DNA of 64,000 nt from Deinococcus hopiensis KR-140 (lineage in GTDB: Bacteria; Deinococcota; Deinococci; Deinococcales; Deinococcaceae). The DNA lies in assembly GCA_943327755.2 (NCBI GenBank), contig CALPYF020000016.1, forward strand, positions 1 to 64,000, given 5' to 3'. Below the pieces are notes generated by a model. That model was not told where the DNA came from and searched no databases. It saw nothing but the letters and a program-made list of their open reading frames with translations. Positions 1 to 6,888 of this stretch are shown piece by piece. A program made the translations under genes and the position numbers. Position 1 is the stretch's first letter, and each line of letters begins with the position of its first letter.

Positions 1-259
1 CCAGCGCCGCCTGCGCCACCCGCGCCGCGTAATCCCGCACGCCCCGCCCCTGCCACGCCAGGGTCGCCACCACCACACCCACCAGCGCGAAGAACACCAC
101 CAGCACCGTCACGAACGTCCGCACGCCGCGCGCCCGCATCTCCGGCGTCACCTCGCGCAGCTCCCCATCCCCCCGCAACCCCGGCGCCCCCGGCCGGGCA
201 GTTGGTTGGGCAGACGGCTGGGCAGTTCGCTTGGCAGACGGGCGGGGACGCGGACTCAC
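1..259 (-). CDS. Membrane protein, N-terminal part (cut by window edge)
   Basis: Only the first 86 codons are inside the window. The GTG start at 259-257 follows an in-frame TAG and a purine-rich stretch, so it is the first possible start. The protein begins with about 45 Pro/Arg/Ala-rich, basic residues, presumably cytoplasmic. One strong transmembrane helix follows (around residues 51-68, key residues VTVLVVFFALVGVVVATLA), then a short segment after it. This is the layout of a single-pass anchored protein such as a cell-envelope enzyme or sensor. The family cannot be named from this fragment. It is divergent from the dehydrogenase at 304. Confidence 0.6.
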   Translation of the reverse strand, partial: MSPRPRPSAKRTAQPSAQPTARPGAPGLRGDGELREVTPEMRARGVRTFVTVLVVFFALVGVVVATLAWQGRGVRDYAARVAQAAL

Positions 260-290
260 CCCCTCACCCTAGCGCCGCGGGCAGGCAGGG

Positions 291-296
291 TACACT
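291..296 (+). promoter_or_regulatory. -10 box TACACT of a leaderless promoter
   Basis: TACACT lies 7 nt before the ATG at 304. The predicted transcript starts at or next to the start codon, and no Shine-Dalgarno sequence is present. Confidence 0.6.
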
Positions 297-303
297 GACC
301 CCC

Positions 304-1521
304 ATGAGCAAGGTCATCATCATCGGAGCGGGCGGCGTCGCCAACGTCGTCGCCAAGAAATGCGCCCAGAACGATCAAGTCTTCACCGAAGTGCTGATCG
401 CCACCCGCACCGTCGCCAAGGCCGACAAGATCGTCGCCGAGATCAAAGAGCACATGCCCGACAGCAAGGCCGTGTTCACCACCGCCACCGTCGACGCGGA
501 CAACGTCCCCGAACTCGTCAAGTTGATCAACGACTTCGGCCCGAAGATGGTCATCAACGTGGCCCTGCCCTACCAGGACCTGACCATCATGGACGCGTGC
601 CTGGAAACCGGCGTGCACTACCTGGACACCGCCAACTACGAACCCAAGGACGTCGCCAAGTTCGAGTACTCCTGGCAGTGGGCCTACCAGGACCGCTTCA
701 AGGAGAAGGGCCTGATGGCGCTGCTCGGCTGCGGCTTCGACCCCGGCGCCACCCAGGCGTTCACCGCGCACCACGCCAAGCACCACTTCCAGGAAATCCA
801 CTACCTGGACATCGTGGACTGCAACAACGGCAACCACGGCAAGGCCTTCGCCACCAACTTCAACCCGGAAATCAACATCCGCGAGATCACCGCCAACGGC
901 CGCTACTGGGAAAACGGCCAGTGGGTCGAAACCCAGCCCCTGGAAATCAGCCAGGACATCTACTACCCCAAGGTCGCCACCCGCAAGAGTTTCGTGCTGT
1001 ACCACGAGGAACTCGAATCCCTCGTCAAGCACTTCCCGACCATCAAACGCGCCCGCTTCTGGATGACCTTCGGCGAGGCGTACATCAAGCACCTCAACGT
1101 CCTCGAGGGCATCGGCATGACATCCATCGAACCCATCGACTTCCGCGGCATGAAAGTCGCCCCGATCGAGTTCCTGAAAGCCGTCCTCCCCGCCCCCGAA
1201 AGCCTCGCCGCCGGGTACAGCGGTCAGACCTGCATCGGCGTGCAGGCCAAGGGCATCGGCAAGGACGGCCAGCCCAAGGTGCACTTCGTGTACAACGTCA
1301 AGGACCACGCCGACTGCTACCGCGAGGTGCAGGCCCAGGGCGTCAGCTACACCACCGGCGTACCCGCCATGATCGGCGCCATGCTCATGCTTCAGGGTGA
1401 GTGGATGCAGCCCGGCGTCTGGAACGTCGAGCAGCTCGACCCCGACCCCTTCTTCGACGCGATGAACAAGTGGGGCCTGCCCATCAGCGAACTCGCCGAC
1501 ATCGAACTCGTCAAGGACTGA
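304..1521 (+). CDS. Saccharopine dehydrogenase-family protein, probable carboxynorspermidine/carboxyspermidine dehydrogenase
   Basis: A protein of 405 residues. Residues 1-30 form a Rossmann NAD(P)-binding start with the glycine motif GAGGVANVVA. The remainder carries motifs I recognise from carboxy(nor)spermidine dehydrogenases: CGFDPGATQ, GKAFATNFNPE, a C-terminal SYTTGVPA and GEWMQPGVWNVEQLDPDPF. These enzymes join a diamine to aspartate semialdehyde reductively to make the carboxylated polyamine precursor. A longer in-frame start at 202 exists but is unsupported; the ATG at 304 fits the family N-terminus and the leaderless promoter. The matching decarboxylase is not in the window. True saccharopine reductase in an aminoadipate lysine pathway is less likely given the C-terminal motifs. 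Confidence 0.85.
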   Translation: MSKVIIIGAGGVANVVAKKCAQNDQVFTEVLIATRTVAKADKIVAEIKEHMPDSKAVFTTATVDADNVPELVKLINDFGPKMVINVALPYQDLTIMDACLETGVHYLDTANYEPKDVAKFEYSWQWAYQDRFKEKGLMALLGCGFDPGATQAFTAHHAKHHFQEIHYLDIVDCNNGNHGKAFATNFNPEINIREITANGRYWENGQWVETQPLEISQDIYYPKVATRKSFVLYHEELESLVKHFPTIKRARFWMTFGEAYIKHLNVLEGIGMTSIEPIDFRGMKVAPIEFLKAVLPAPESLAAGYSGQTCIGVQAKGIGKDGQPKVHFVYNVKDHADCYREVQAQGVSYTTGVPAMIGAMLMLQGEWMQPGVWNVEQLDPDPFFDAMNKWGLPISELADIELVKD

Positions 1522-1538
1522 ACCGCACCGTCAGGACC

Positions 1539-1567
1539 GTGCGCCGCTCCCTCCCCGGGCGGCGCAC
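1539..1567 (+). terminator. Stem-loop after the dehydrogenase gene
   Basis: A perfect 9-bp stem (GTGCGCCGC / GCGGCGCAC) with an 11-nt loop starts 17 nt after the stop codon at 1521, followed by CCCCTTT. It probably ends the upstream transcript. Confidence 0.55.
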
Positions 1568-1584
1568 CCCTTTGGGAGCCCCGG

Positions 1585-1590
1585 TACACT
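1585..1590 (+). promoter_or_regulatory. -10 box TACACT of a leaderless promoter
   Basis: TACACT lies 6 nt before the ATG at 1597. Confidence 0.55.
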
Positions 1591-1596
1591 GCCCGC

Positions 1597-1893
1597 ATGC
1601 ACTTCCTGCTGCTGTACCGCGACCTCGTCCCCGACTACGTCACGCGGCGCGAACCGCTGCGGGCCGCGCACCTCGCGCACGCACAGGCCGCCGCCGACCG
1701 GGGCGAACTGCTGCTGGGGGGCGCACTGGCCGACCCGGTGGACAGCGCCGCCCTGCTGTTCCAGGGGGACGCGCCGGACGCCGCCGAGCAGTTCGCCCGC
1801 ACCGATCCCTACGTGCTCGGCGGCCTGATCGGCACCTGGGAAGTGCGCCGCTGGCACACCGTCATCGGCACAGGCGCCGCCCACCATCCCTGA
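1597..1893 (+). CDS. YciI-like family protein
   Basis: A 98-residue protein starting MHFLLLYRDLVPDY, with the alpha/beta ferredoxin-like pattern of the YciI/YCII superfamily: a first strand, a helix with HLAHAQAAADRGELLLGG, then DPYVLGGLIGTWEVRRW near the C-terminus. YciI proteins are small dimeric proteins of mostly unknown role, some resembling muconolactone isomerase or dehydrochlorinases. Conserved features in view are His26/His29 and the GGLI turn. It is convergent with the TPR-like gene, with only 3 nt between the stop codons. Confidence 0.8.
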   Translation: MHFLLLYRDLVPDYVTRREPLRAAHLAHAQAAADRGELLLGGALADPVDSAALLFQGDAPDAAEQFARTDPYVLGGLIGTWEVRRWHTVIGTGAAHHP

Positions 1894-1896
1894 AGG

Positions 1897-3618
1897 TCAC
1901 AGGTCCTGCAGCGCCCGCAGGCCATCCGCCAGCGGCCGCTCACCCGCCACCACCGCGCGCCACACCTCCACCACGCCCTCCAGTTCCGGATCACGGTGCG
2001 CGCCCGGCAGCATCCCGAAATCCCGCCACGCCCGCCGCGCCGCGTCCCGGTGCGCCTCCCCGCCCCGCGAGAGTGCCACCACCACCGGCAGCAGCGGCAC
2101 TACCGGTCCCCACACCGTCGCCTCCCCCACCCGACGAGACAGGCGAGCCACCTGATACGCCGCGTTGCCGCTCAGGGTGACCCCCAGGGTCGGCACCCGC
2201 ACCCCCAGACGAGTCAGATGCGGAACCAATGCGGGCGGCAACGCCTGCCCCCGCCAGGTGGCCCGCTGGTCCACCCGGGCCAGCAGATCCAGCACCGGTA
2301 GACACTCCCGGACCGGATTCGGCATCAGCGCCGCGTATGCCGCCGCCTGCGGATGCCAGCGCTGCACGAGCCGCGCCAGACTTTCCGGGTTGGCGTAGCG
2401 GGTGGTGCGCGCGTCCTCGAACACCTGCCGGAACTGCTGCTCAGCCTCCGACAGGGGAAGCCGGAGCGCTGACATGGGCGTCATGGCCAGTTCAAGATCC
2501 AGCGCGGTGAGCAGTGCCCGGTTGAGCAGTTCCTGCGGCTGAGGTTCAAACAGTGTGGCCAGTTCCTGCACCGCCATGCCGTACTCCCCCAGCAGCAGTC
2601 GGGCGCGGGCTCGTAACCAGTACCCGAACAGCAGATCCGTGGGATAGGTGTCGCGGGTCAGAGCCAGTTCGGAGGTGGTCAGCACTTCACGCAGCAGTTC
2701 CTCACGCTGGGCCAGCGCCTTCCCGACGGGCACCAGCGATTCGGCAACCGTGAAGTTCAGCAGGCATTTGAAGAAAGTGTCGTACCGGGGCAGTTCGAAA
2801 GCGGATGGATCGACCGTCAACTCCCCGAAGTACACCCGGTAGGAATCGAAGGTGCTCTGGATCAACGCGGGCCGCGGCTGCCCGTGGTACGGGTCGTCTA
2901 GGACTGCGAGGGCCTGATCTAGATTGCCCAGATTGAAGTAGTTGTTCGACACGGTGCTCAACAACATTTCGGTGTAGATGCCCTGTCGTGCCAGGGTGGT
3001 CAGCCGACGGTCACGCCCCAGGTCAATGGCGCGCACGTAATCACCCAGGAACGTATAGGCACCCAGCAGCTGAATCATGGAGTGCTGGAAGAGCGGGGCG
3101 CTGCCCAGGGACGCCGCGAGGGCCTCGAAGCGCGGGGCGTATTCTTCGACGAGATCGGACCGCTGGAGTCGCTTGGCGGAACGGATCAGGCCGTCGCTGG
3201 TCAGCAGTTCCATTTCTGCCTGGAGAGGCGAGTCCGGCATGCGCCGCACCTGCATCAGCAGGTGTTCGTACTCACGCAGGCTCTGGCGCAGGAGGTCCGT
3301 TTCACGCTGCCCTTCCATGTGGGCCCTCTTGACCGCGGCGTACTGCTCGTAGATTTCAATCAGCAGCTGCTCGTCGGGCTGGGCCTGCTCGTGCGCGGCC
3401 GCCAGCCACGTCCGGACCTCGCGCCGGGGCACGGGCCGTTCCCGCATGGCCAGCATGGCTCTGCGCAGCAGGCCCAGAGGGCTGGTCAGGTCGGCGTTGG
3501 CGGCGAGCAGTTCGCCGGGCGTCGCGGACTGGCGCGCCTGGTGGAACCAGCTCATGAAGGCGGCGTAGTCGCCCAGGCAGTTCATGGGCATGCGAAGATC
3601 TGATCCTGATGCGCCCAT
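1897..3618 (-). CDS. Helical-repeat (TPR-like) protein of unknown function, candidate peptide receptor
   Basis: A 573-residue, almost wholly alpha-helical protein without signal peptide or transmembrane helices. Segments such as NNYFNLGNLDQALAVLDD (around residue 225) and RARARLLLGEYGMAVQEL (around 340) look like degenerate tetratricopeptide repeats. I see no clear DNA-binding helix-turn-helix. The start at 3618 is supported by GAGGA five nt before the ATG; an internal ATG at 3588 is an alternative. A secreted 50-residue peptide is encoded 75 nt upstream in the same direction, most likely on the same transcript. This arrangement recalls peptide-pheromone receptor pairs (Rap/Phr, RRNPP), but no family assignment can be made from sequence inspection. 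Confidence 0.8.
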   Translation of the reverse strand: MGASGSDLRMPMNCLGDYAAFMSWFHQARQSATPGELLAANADLTSPLGLLRRAMLAMRERPVPRREVRTWLAAAHEQAQPDEQLLIEIYEQYAAVKRAHMEGQRETDLLRQSLREYEHLLMQVRRMPDSPLQAEMELLTSDGLIRSAKRLQRSDLVEEYAPRFEALAASLGSAPLFQHSMIQLLGAYTFLGDYVRAIDLGRDRRLTTLARQGIYTEMLLSTVSNNYFNLGNLDQALAVLDDPYHGQPRPALIQSTFDSYRVYFGELTVDPSAFELPRYDTFFKCLLNFTVAESLVPVGKALAQREELLREVLTTSELALTRDTYPTDLLFGYWLRARARLLLGEYGMAVQELATLFEPQPQELLNRALLTALDLELAMTPMSALRLPLSEAEQQFRQVFEDARTTRYANPESLARLVQRWHPQAAAYAALMPNPVRECLPVLDLLARVDQRATWRGQALPPALVPHLTRLGVRVPTLGVTLSGNAAYQVARLSRRVGEATVWGPVVPLLPVVVALSRGGEAHRDAARRAWRDFGMLPGAHRDPELEGVVEVWRAVVAGERPLADGLRALQDL

Positions 3619-3693
3619 AGGTGTCCTCAGTGTTTCAGCAGCCTGAACAGGCGGGGCAGGTGACGGACCGTAACGGCGGCCCCACCCCGGGGG

Positions 3694-3846
3694 TCAGTGG
3701 CAGTACGGCAGTTCGATCGCCCCGTCTTCGGTCGGGAGCGGCATGGGGCAGGGGTGTGGAGTTTGGCTGAACGCTGGCGCTGCCCACGCCGGGAATGGTG
3801 AAACCACCAGCAGAACACTGAGCATGCGCATCAAGAGAGCCATCAC
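3694..3846 (-). CDS. Small secreted peptide (50 aa) with Sec-type signal sequence
   Basis: The open frame encodes about 50 residues. A hydrophobic signal (LLMRMLSVLLVVSPFPAWA) ends in an AWA-A signal-peptidase site around residue 22, leaving a mature peptide of about 28 residues rich in proline with two cysteines (Cys33, Cys49), ending LPYCH. GTG at 3846 is 6 nt after a TATAGT -10 box, predicting a leaderless start; ATG at 3843 is the next codon in frame. A frame extending to 3897 exists but would run through the promoter. The TPR-like gene follows after 75 nt on the same strand. A preprotein of a signalling peptide is my inference; a small periplasmic protein is the plain alternative. Confidence 0.6.
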   Translation of the reverse strand: MMALLMRMLSVLLVVSPFPAWAAPAFSQTPHPCPMPLPTEDGAIELPYCH

Positions 3847-3852
3847 GGACGC

Positions 3853-3882
3853 ACTATAGCGACCCAACTCTCCCTTCATCAA
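3853..3882 (-). promoter_or_regulatory. Promoter of the peptide/TPR-like transcript
   Basis: On the minus strand a -35 element TTGATG (3882-3877), an 18-nt spacer and a -10 element TATAGT (3858-3853) form a good sigma-70-type promoter. The start codon GTG lies 6 nt after the -10 box. Confidence 0.65.
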
Positions 3883-3971
3883 AGTTGAGCGGAACAACTA
3901 AACTAATCTGCCGTTGCGCTTTAACAGGTGATGGACGGCCACGGTTCAGTCCCTCGGTCTAGCCTCTACAC

Positions 3972-4178
3972 ATGATCGGAGGCAACGAACACGCCAGTGG
4001 CGCACAGACCACGTATCTTCATCTCGTGCTGGAAATCCGGCATCTGCTGCGTCAACCTGCTGAGGTCACGCTGCCGACCTCTCATCTCGATGACGTGGTG
4101 TACCTGAGTCAGGTGGTAGACGACCTGCCGCCGGTCCTGGACCTGCTGCGGCAACTCCGGGCCCAGCGGGCGGCCTGA
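3972..4178 (+). CDS. Small hypothetical protein (68 aa)
   Basis: An open frame with good Deinococcus codon use (mostly C/G third positions) and an ATG 6 nt after TAGCCT, the usual leaderless -10 pattern. The product is soluble, Leu/Val-rich and apparently helical (LHLVLEIRHLLRQ, VVYLSQVVDDLPPVLDLLRQLRAQ), possibly a short amphipathic helix bundle. It is divergent from the peptide gene and ends 4 nt before the stop of the ABC permease on the other strand. No family recognised. The opposite-strand frame over the same bases is less plausible. Confidence 0.5.
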   Translation: MIGGNEHASGAQTTYLHLVLEIRHLLRQPAEVTLPTSHLDDVVYLSQVVDDLPPVLDLLRQLRAQRAA

Positions 4179-4182
4179 GCCT

Positions 4183-5874
4183 TCACTCCAGCTGGTCGAG
4201 GCGCTGCCAGCCGCTGCGGAGGCTGAGCCAGGTGCCGAGGACGGTGGCGAGGAGTAGTCCGATCAGTCCGAGGATGCCTTCGGTGGTGCCCAGCGCGGCG
4301 TAACCGGGGAACAGGTCGGGGCGCAGGACGCTGCCGGCGGCGGGCCGGGCGAGCAGCAGGAGGCACAGGACGGAGTAGGCGAGGCTGAGGCCCATGAAGG
4401 CGAGGCCGCCGGGGCTGACGCCGATCTCGGCGGGGTTGTCCGCGTCGAATTTGGGAGCGGCGGCGCCGAGGCCGACGCCGAGCGCGGTGATGACGAGGGC
4501 GTTGCTGACGCTGACCAGCGCGCTGAGCAGGTAGAGGGTGGGGCCGAGGTTCATGGCGGCGGCGCTGGCGAGGCCCATGACGAGGCCGACGGTCAGGGTG
4601 ACCGGGAGGACGCCGAGGAATTTGCTGAGGACAATCTGGCGGGGCTGGATGGGCGCGGTGCGCAGCAGCCAGTAGCCGCGCGCCTCGGTGCTGACGGCGG
4701 GGAAGGCGAGGCGGACGGCGATGCCCGCGATGATGAAGCCCTGGAAGGCCAGCTGGATGTACCCGAGGATGCCCCGGAACTGTGGGACGGGGATGGGCAC
4801 GGCCTTGACGCTCACGAGATACACCCCGGCCAGCGCGACGACCACGAGCAGCTGGCTCCACTGGGTGGGGTCGCGCAGGGTGACGCGCAGGTCCTTGCTG
4901 GCGAGGGCACCGCCTGGGCCGAGGCGGGTCAGGAGGCGTTCGGTGAGCCCGGCGCGGCGGGGTCGCGGGTCGAGCTTCGGGGTGCTGGAGTCCAGGGCGC
5001 GGGCCCAGCCGTCCTGGTAGGCCTTCGCGGCGAGGAGGGTCGCGCCGAGGAGCAGCGTGACGGTCAGCAGCAGGAGGGGGAGCAGCGGCGCGGCGAGGTG
5101 TCCGTGGGCGGCCTGCCAGATGCCCTGCGCGGCCCAGGACGGGGGCAACAGGGGGCTGCTGGGTCCGGCGAAGTCGCGCAGCAGGGCCTCGACCTTGGTG
5201 GGGTCCTGCAGTTTCTGCACGAGTACCTCGGGCCGCAGGGCGCGGATGGCGTACACGAGGGCGGCGCTGATGACGACGCCCAGGCCGGTACTGACCTCGC
5301 GGACGCGGCCGACCGGGGCGACCCGCATGAGCAGCACGGCCAGCAGTGCGCCCAGCCCCACGGGTGCGGCGAACACCAGCAGCGTGGCGAGGATCATGAC
5401 CGGGTACGCCCAGACGGGCGCCTGGAAGTACGCGGCGACCGTCAGAAGCAGCGGTACGGTCAGGAACACGGGGACGAGCGCGGCGTTCAGGAACGTCTCG
5501 GTGACCTTCAGGGCGAACACGCGGGTGGTCTGGATCGGCTGGGTCAGCAGGAAATTCAGGTCGTCACTGAGGTACAGCGTACTGATAGCGGCGGTGGTGG
5601 CGCTGAACGTCACGCCACTGGAGAGGGTGATCAGGCCGATCTCCAGCACGCGCGCGAACACGTTCAGGCCGATGTCCCCGAATCGGCCCAGGAACGTCAG
5701 GGCCTTCCAGGTGCCGATCACCTCGCCGATCACGAGGAGCAGGGCCAGCGTGCCGACGAGCGCGTAGCCCCACTTCGGGGCCTTGCGGATGGTGTGGGCC
5801 AGTGCGCGGAGTTTCAGGCCGCTCAGGCTGGGCTGGGCGGTACGCGCGGGTCGGGGGGCGGGCGTGACGGTCAA
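4183..5874 (-). CDS. ABC exporter permease (large, multi-spanning)
   Basis: A 563-residue integral membrane protein with roughly a dozen hydrophobic segments, for example ALVGTLALLLVIGEVIG near the N-terminus and GILGLIGLLLATVLGTWLSL at the C-terminus. The organisation is that of two-half ABC-2-like exporter permeases. The start is a TTG at 5874 that overlaps the stop of the ATPase gene by 4 nt (TTGA), so the two are translationally coupled. With the ATPase it should form an efflux transporter of unknown substrate in the cytoplasmic membrane. The use of TTG as start is the one oddity. Confidence 0.85.
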   Translation of the reverse strand: MTVTPAPRPARTAQPSLSGLKLRALAHTIRKAPKWGYALVGTLALLLVIGEVIGTWKALTFLGRFGDIGLNVFARVLEIGLITLSSGVTFSATTAAISTLYLSDDLNFLLTQPIQTTRVFALKVTETFLNAALVPVFLTVPLLLTVAAYFQAPVWAYPVMILATLLVFAAPVGLGALLAVLLMRVAPVGRVREVSTGLGVVISAALVYAIRALRPEVLVQKLQDPTKVEALLRDFAGPSSPLLPPSWAAQGIWQAAHGHLAAPLLPLLLLTVTLLLGATLLAAKAYQDGWARALDSSTPKLDPRPRRAGLTERLLTRLGPGGALASKDLRVTLRDPTQWSQLLVVVALAGVYLVSVKAVPIPVPQFRGILGYIQLAFQGFIIAGIAVRLAFPAVSTEARGYWLLRTAPIQPRQIVLSKFLGVLPVTLTVGLVMGLASAAAMNLGPTLYLLSALVSVSNALVITALGVGLGAAAPKFDADNPAEIGVSPGGLAFMGLSLAYSVLCLLLLARPAAGSVLRPDLFPGYAALGTTEGILGLIGLLLATVLGTWLSLRSGWQRLDQLE

Positions 5875-6659
5875 GCGCCCACCCCGGCCACCCCGGCTTC
5901 CTCGCGGACGCGGCGCTGTTCCTCCAGTTCGTCCTCCAGCAGGCGGAAGAAGATGCGTTCCAGGCTGTCGCCGTGCACGCCCCCGGCCTCGGTGCCGGTG
6001 CGGGCGCGCAGGTCGTCCATGCTCCCCTCGCCGAGGACCTTGCCGCGGTCGAGGACGACCAGCCGGTCGCAGACGGCTTCCGCGACGGGCAGCGAGTGGG
6101 TGGTCAGCAGCACGGTCCGGCCCCGGTCGGCGTGCGAGCGGAACAGGTCGCGCACCTGCCGCGCCGCGTGCGGGTCGAGGCCCACCATGGGTTCATCCAC
6201 GATCAGGACCGGGGGGTCGGGCAGCAGCGCGGCGACGATCGCTACCTTCTGCCGCATGCCGTGCGAGTACGTCTCGATCAGCTCGTTGCCGAAGTCGGTC
6301 AGGCGGAAGAACTCCAGCCAGCGGTCGATCTCGGTATCCGCGTTCGGCACCTGATACAGCTGCCCCACGAAGCGCAGCAGCTCGCGCGCCGTCAGCTTGC
6401 CGTACAGGTACGGGCGGTCCGGGATGTACCCGAACGCCGCCTTGGCCTTCACCGGGTCACGCCACACGTCGAAGCCCGCCACGCGCACTGTGCCGCTGGT
6501 CGGGCGGGTCAGGCCCACCAGCGCGCGGATGGTGGTGGTCTTCCCCGCCCCGTTGCTGCCCAGCAGGCCGAACACCGCGCCGGGCTGCACCGTGAACGAC
6601 AGGTTGCTGACGGCCTCGTGCCGCCCGTAGCGCTTGGTGTACCCCTGAACCTCGATCAT
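5871..6659 (-). CDS. ABC transporter ATP-binding protein
   Basis: A 262-residue ATPase of the ABC-2 exporter type. Visible motifs are Walker A GLLGSNGAGKTTT (about residues 32-44), the Q-loop region (GYIPDRPYLYGK), a signature ETYSHGMRQK (the usual LSGGQ is here YSHGM), Walker B PPVLIVDEPMVGLD and the switch His in LLTTHSLPVAE. It pairs with the overlapping permease at 4183-5874. The ATG at 6659 lies 7 nt after a TACGCT -10 box, so the operon is probably transcribed from its own leaderless promoter rather than from glmU. Confidence 0.92.
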   Translation of the reverse strand: MIEVQGYTKRYGRHEAVSNLSFTVQPGAVFGLLGSNGAGKTTTIRALVGLTRPTSGTVRVAGFDVWRDPVKAKAAFGYIPDRPYLYGKLTARELLRFVGQLYQVPNADTEIDRWLEFFRLTDFGNELIETYSHGMRQKVAIVAALLPDPPVLIVDEPMVGLDPHAARQVRDLFRSHADRGRTVLLTTHSLPVAEAVCDRLVVLDRGKVLGEGSMDDLRARTGTEAGGVHGDSLERIFFRLLEDELEEQRRVREEAGVAGVGA

Positions 6660-6666
6660 GAGAGGC

Positions 6667-6672
6667 AGCGTA
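6667..6672 (-). promoter_or_regulatory. -10 box TACGCT for the ABC exporter operon
   Basis: On the minus strand TACGCT lies 7 nt before the ATG at 6659. Confidence 0.5.
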
Positions 6673-6712
6673 CGCCCGCGCCTCTGACGCCGCAGTCACA
6701 TCTGAGCGCAGA

Positions 6713-6831
6713 ATGCAGAGGTATTGAGGGGATCCCTTGATACCTCTGCATCGAGCGAAGCGAGCACCTGAGAACATCAGTGGTTGGAAGTGGAGTTGAA
6801 GGGCGTGCACTTGGCCCTTCAACGGAACTGC
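6713..6831 (+). repeat. Structured dispersed repeat, copy A (two hairpins around a conserved core)
   Basis: Read on the plus strand: a hairpin with 12-bp perfect arms (6713-6724 / 6740-6751), whose 15-nt loop itself holds GGGATCCC. Then come the core CGAGCGAAGCGAG (6752-6764), TGGTTGGAA (6781-6789), TGGAG, a second hairpin with 10-bp arms GTTGAAGGGC / GCCCTTCAAC (6795-6804 / 6814-6823), and CGGAACTGC (6823-6831). The same order of elements, with different hairpin arm sequences, occurs on the minus strand at 50105-49972. It sits between glmU and the ABC ATPase gene. It probably belongs to the class of small noncoding repeats known in Deinococcus, but I cannot assign a named family. Confidence 0.7.
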
Positions 6832-6888
6832 AAACCGTTGTGAGCGTGGGGCGGGGGGCAGCGCACCCGTCCCCCCTCCCCACCCTGG

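Noticed and set aside
256..1308. Long antisense frame opposite the dehydrogenase gene (and many similar frames elsewhere)
   Set aside because: In 70% GC DNA, strong third-position bias opens long frames on the opposite strand. This one has low-complexity Gly/Val/Asp composition and no motif, while the plus-strand gene is clear.
3966..4154. 62-codon minus-strand frame opposite the small gene at 3972
   Set aside because: It has no promoter-like box at its start and a composition typical of a shadow frame; the plus-strand frame has better codon use and a -10 box.
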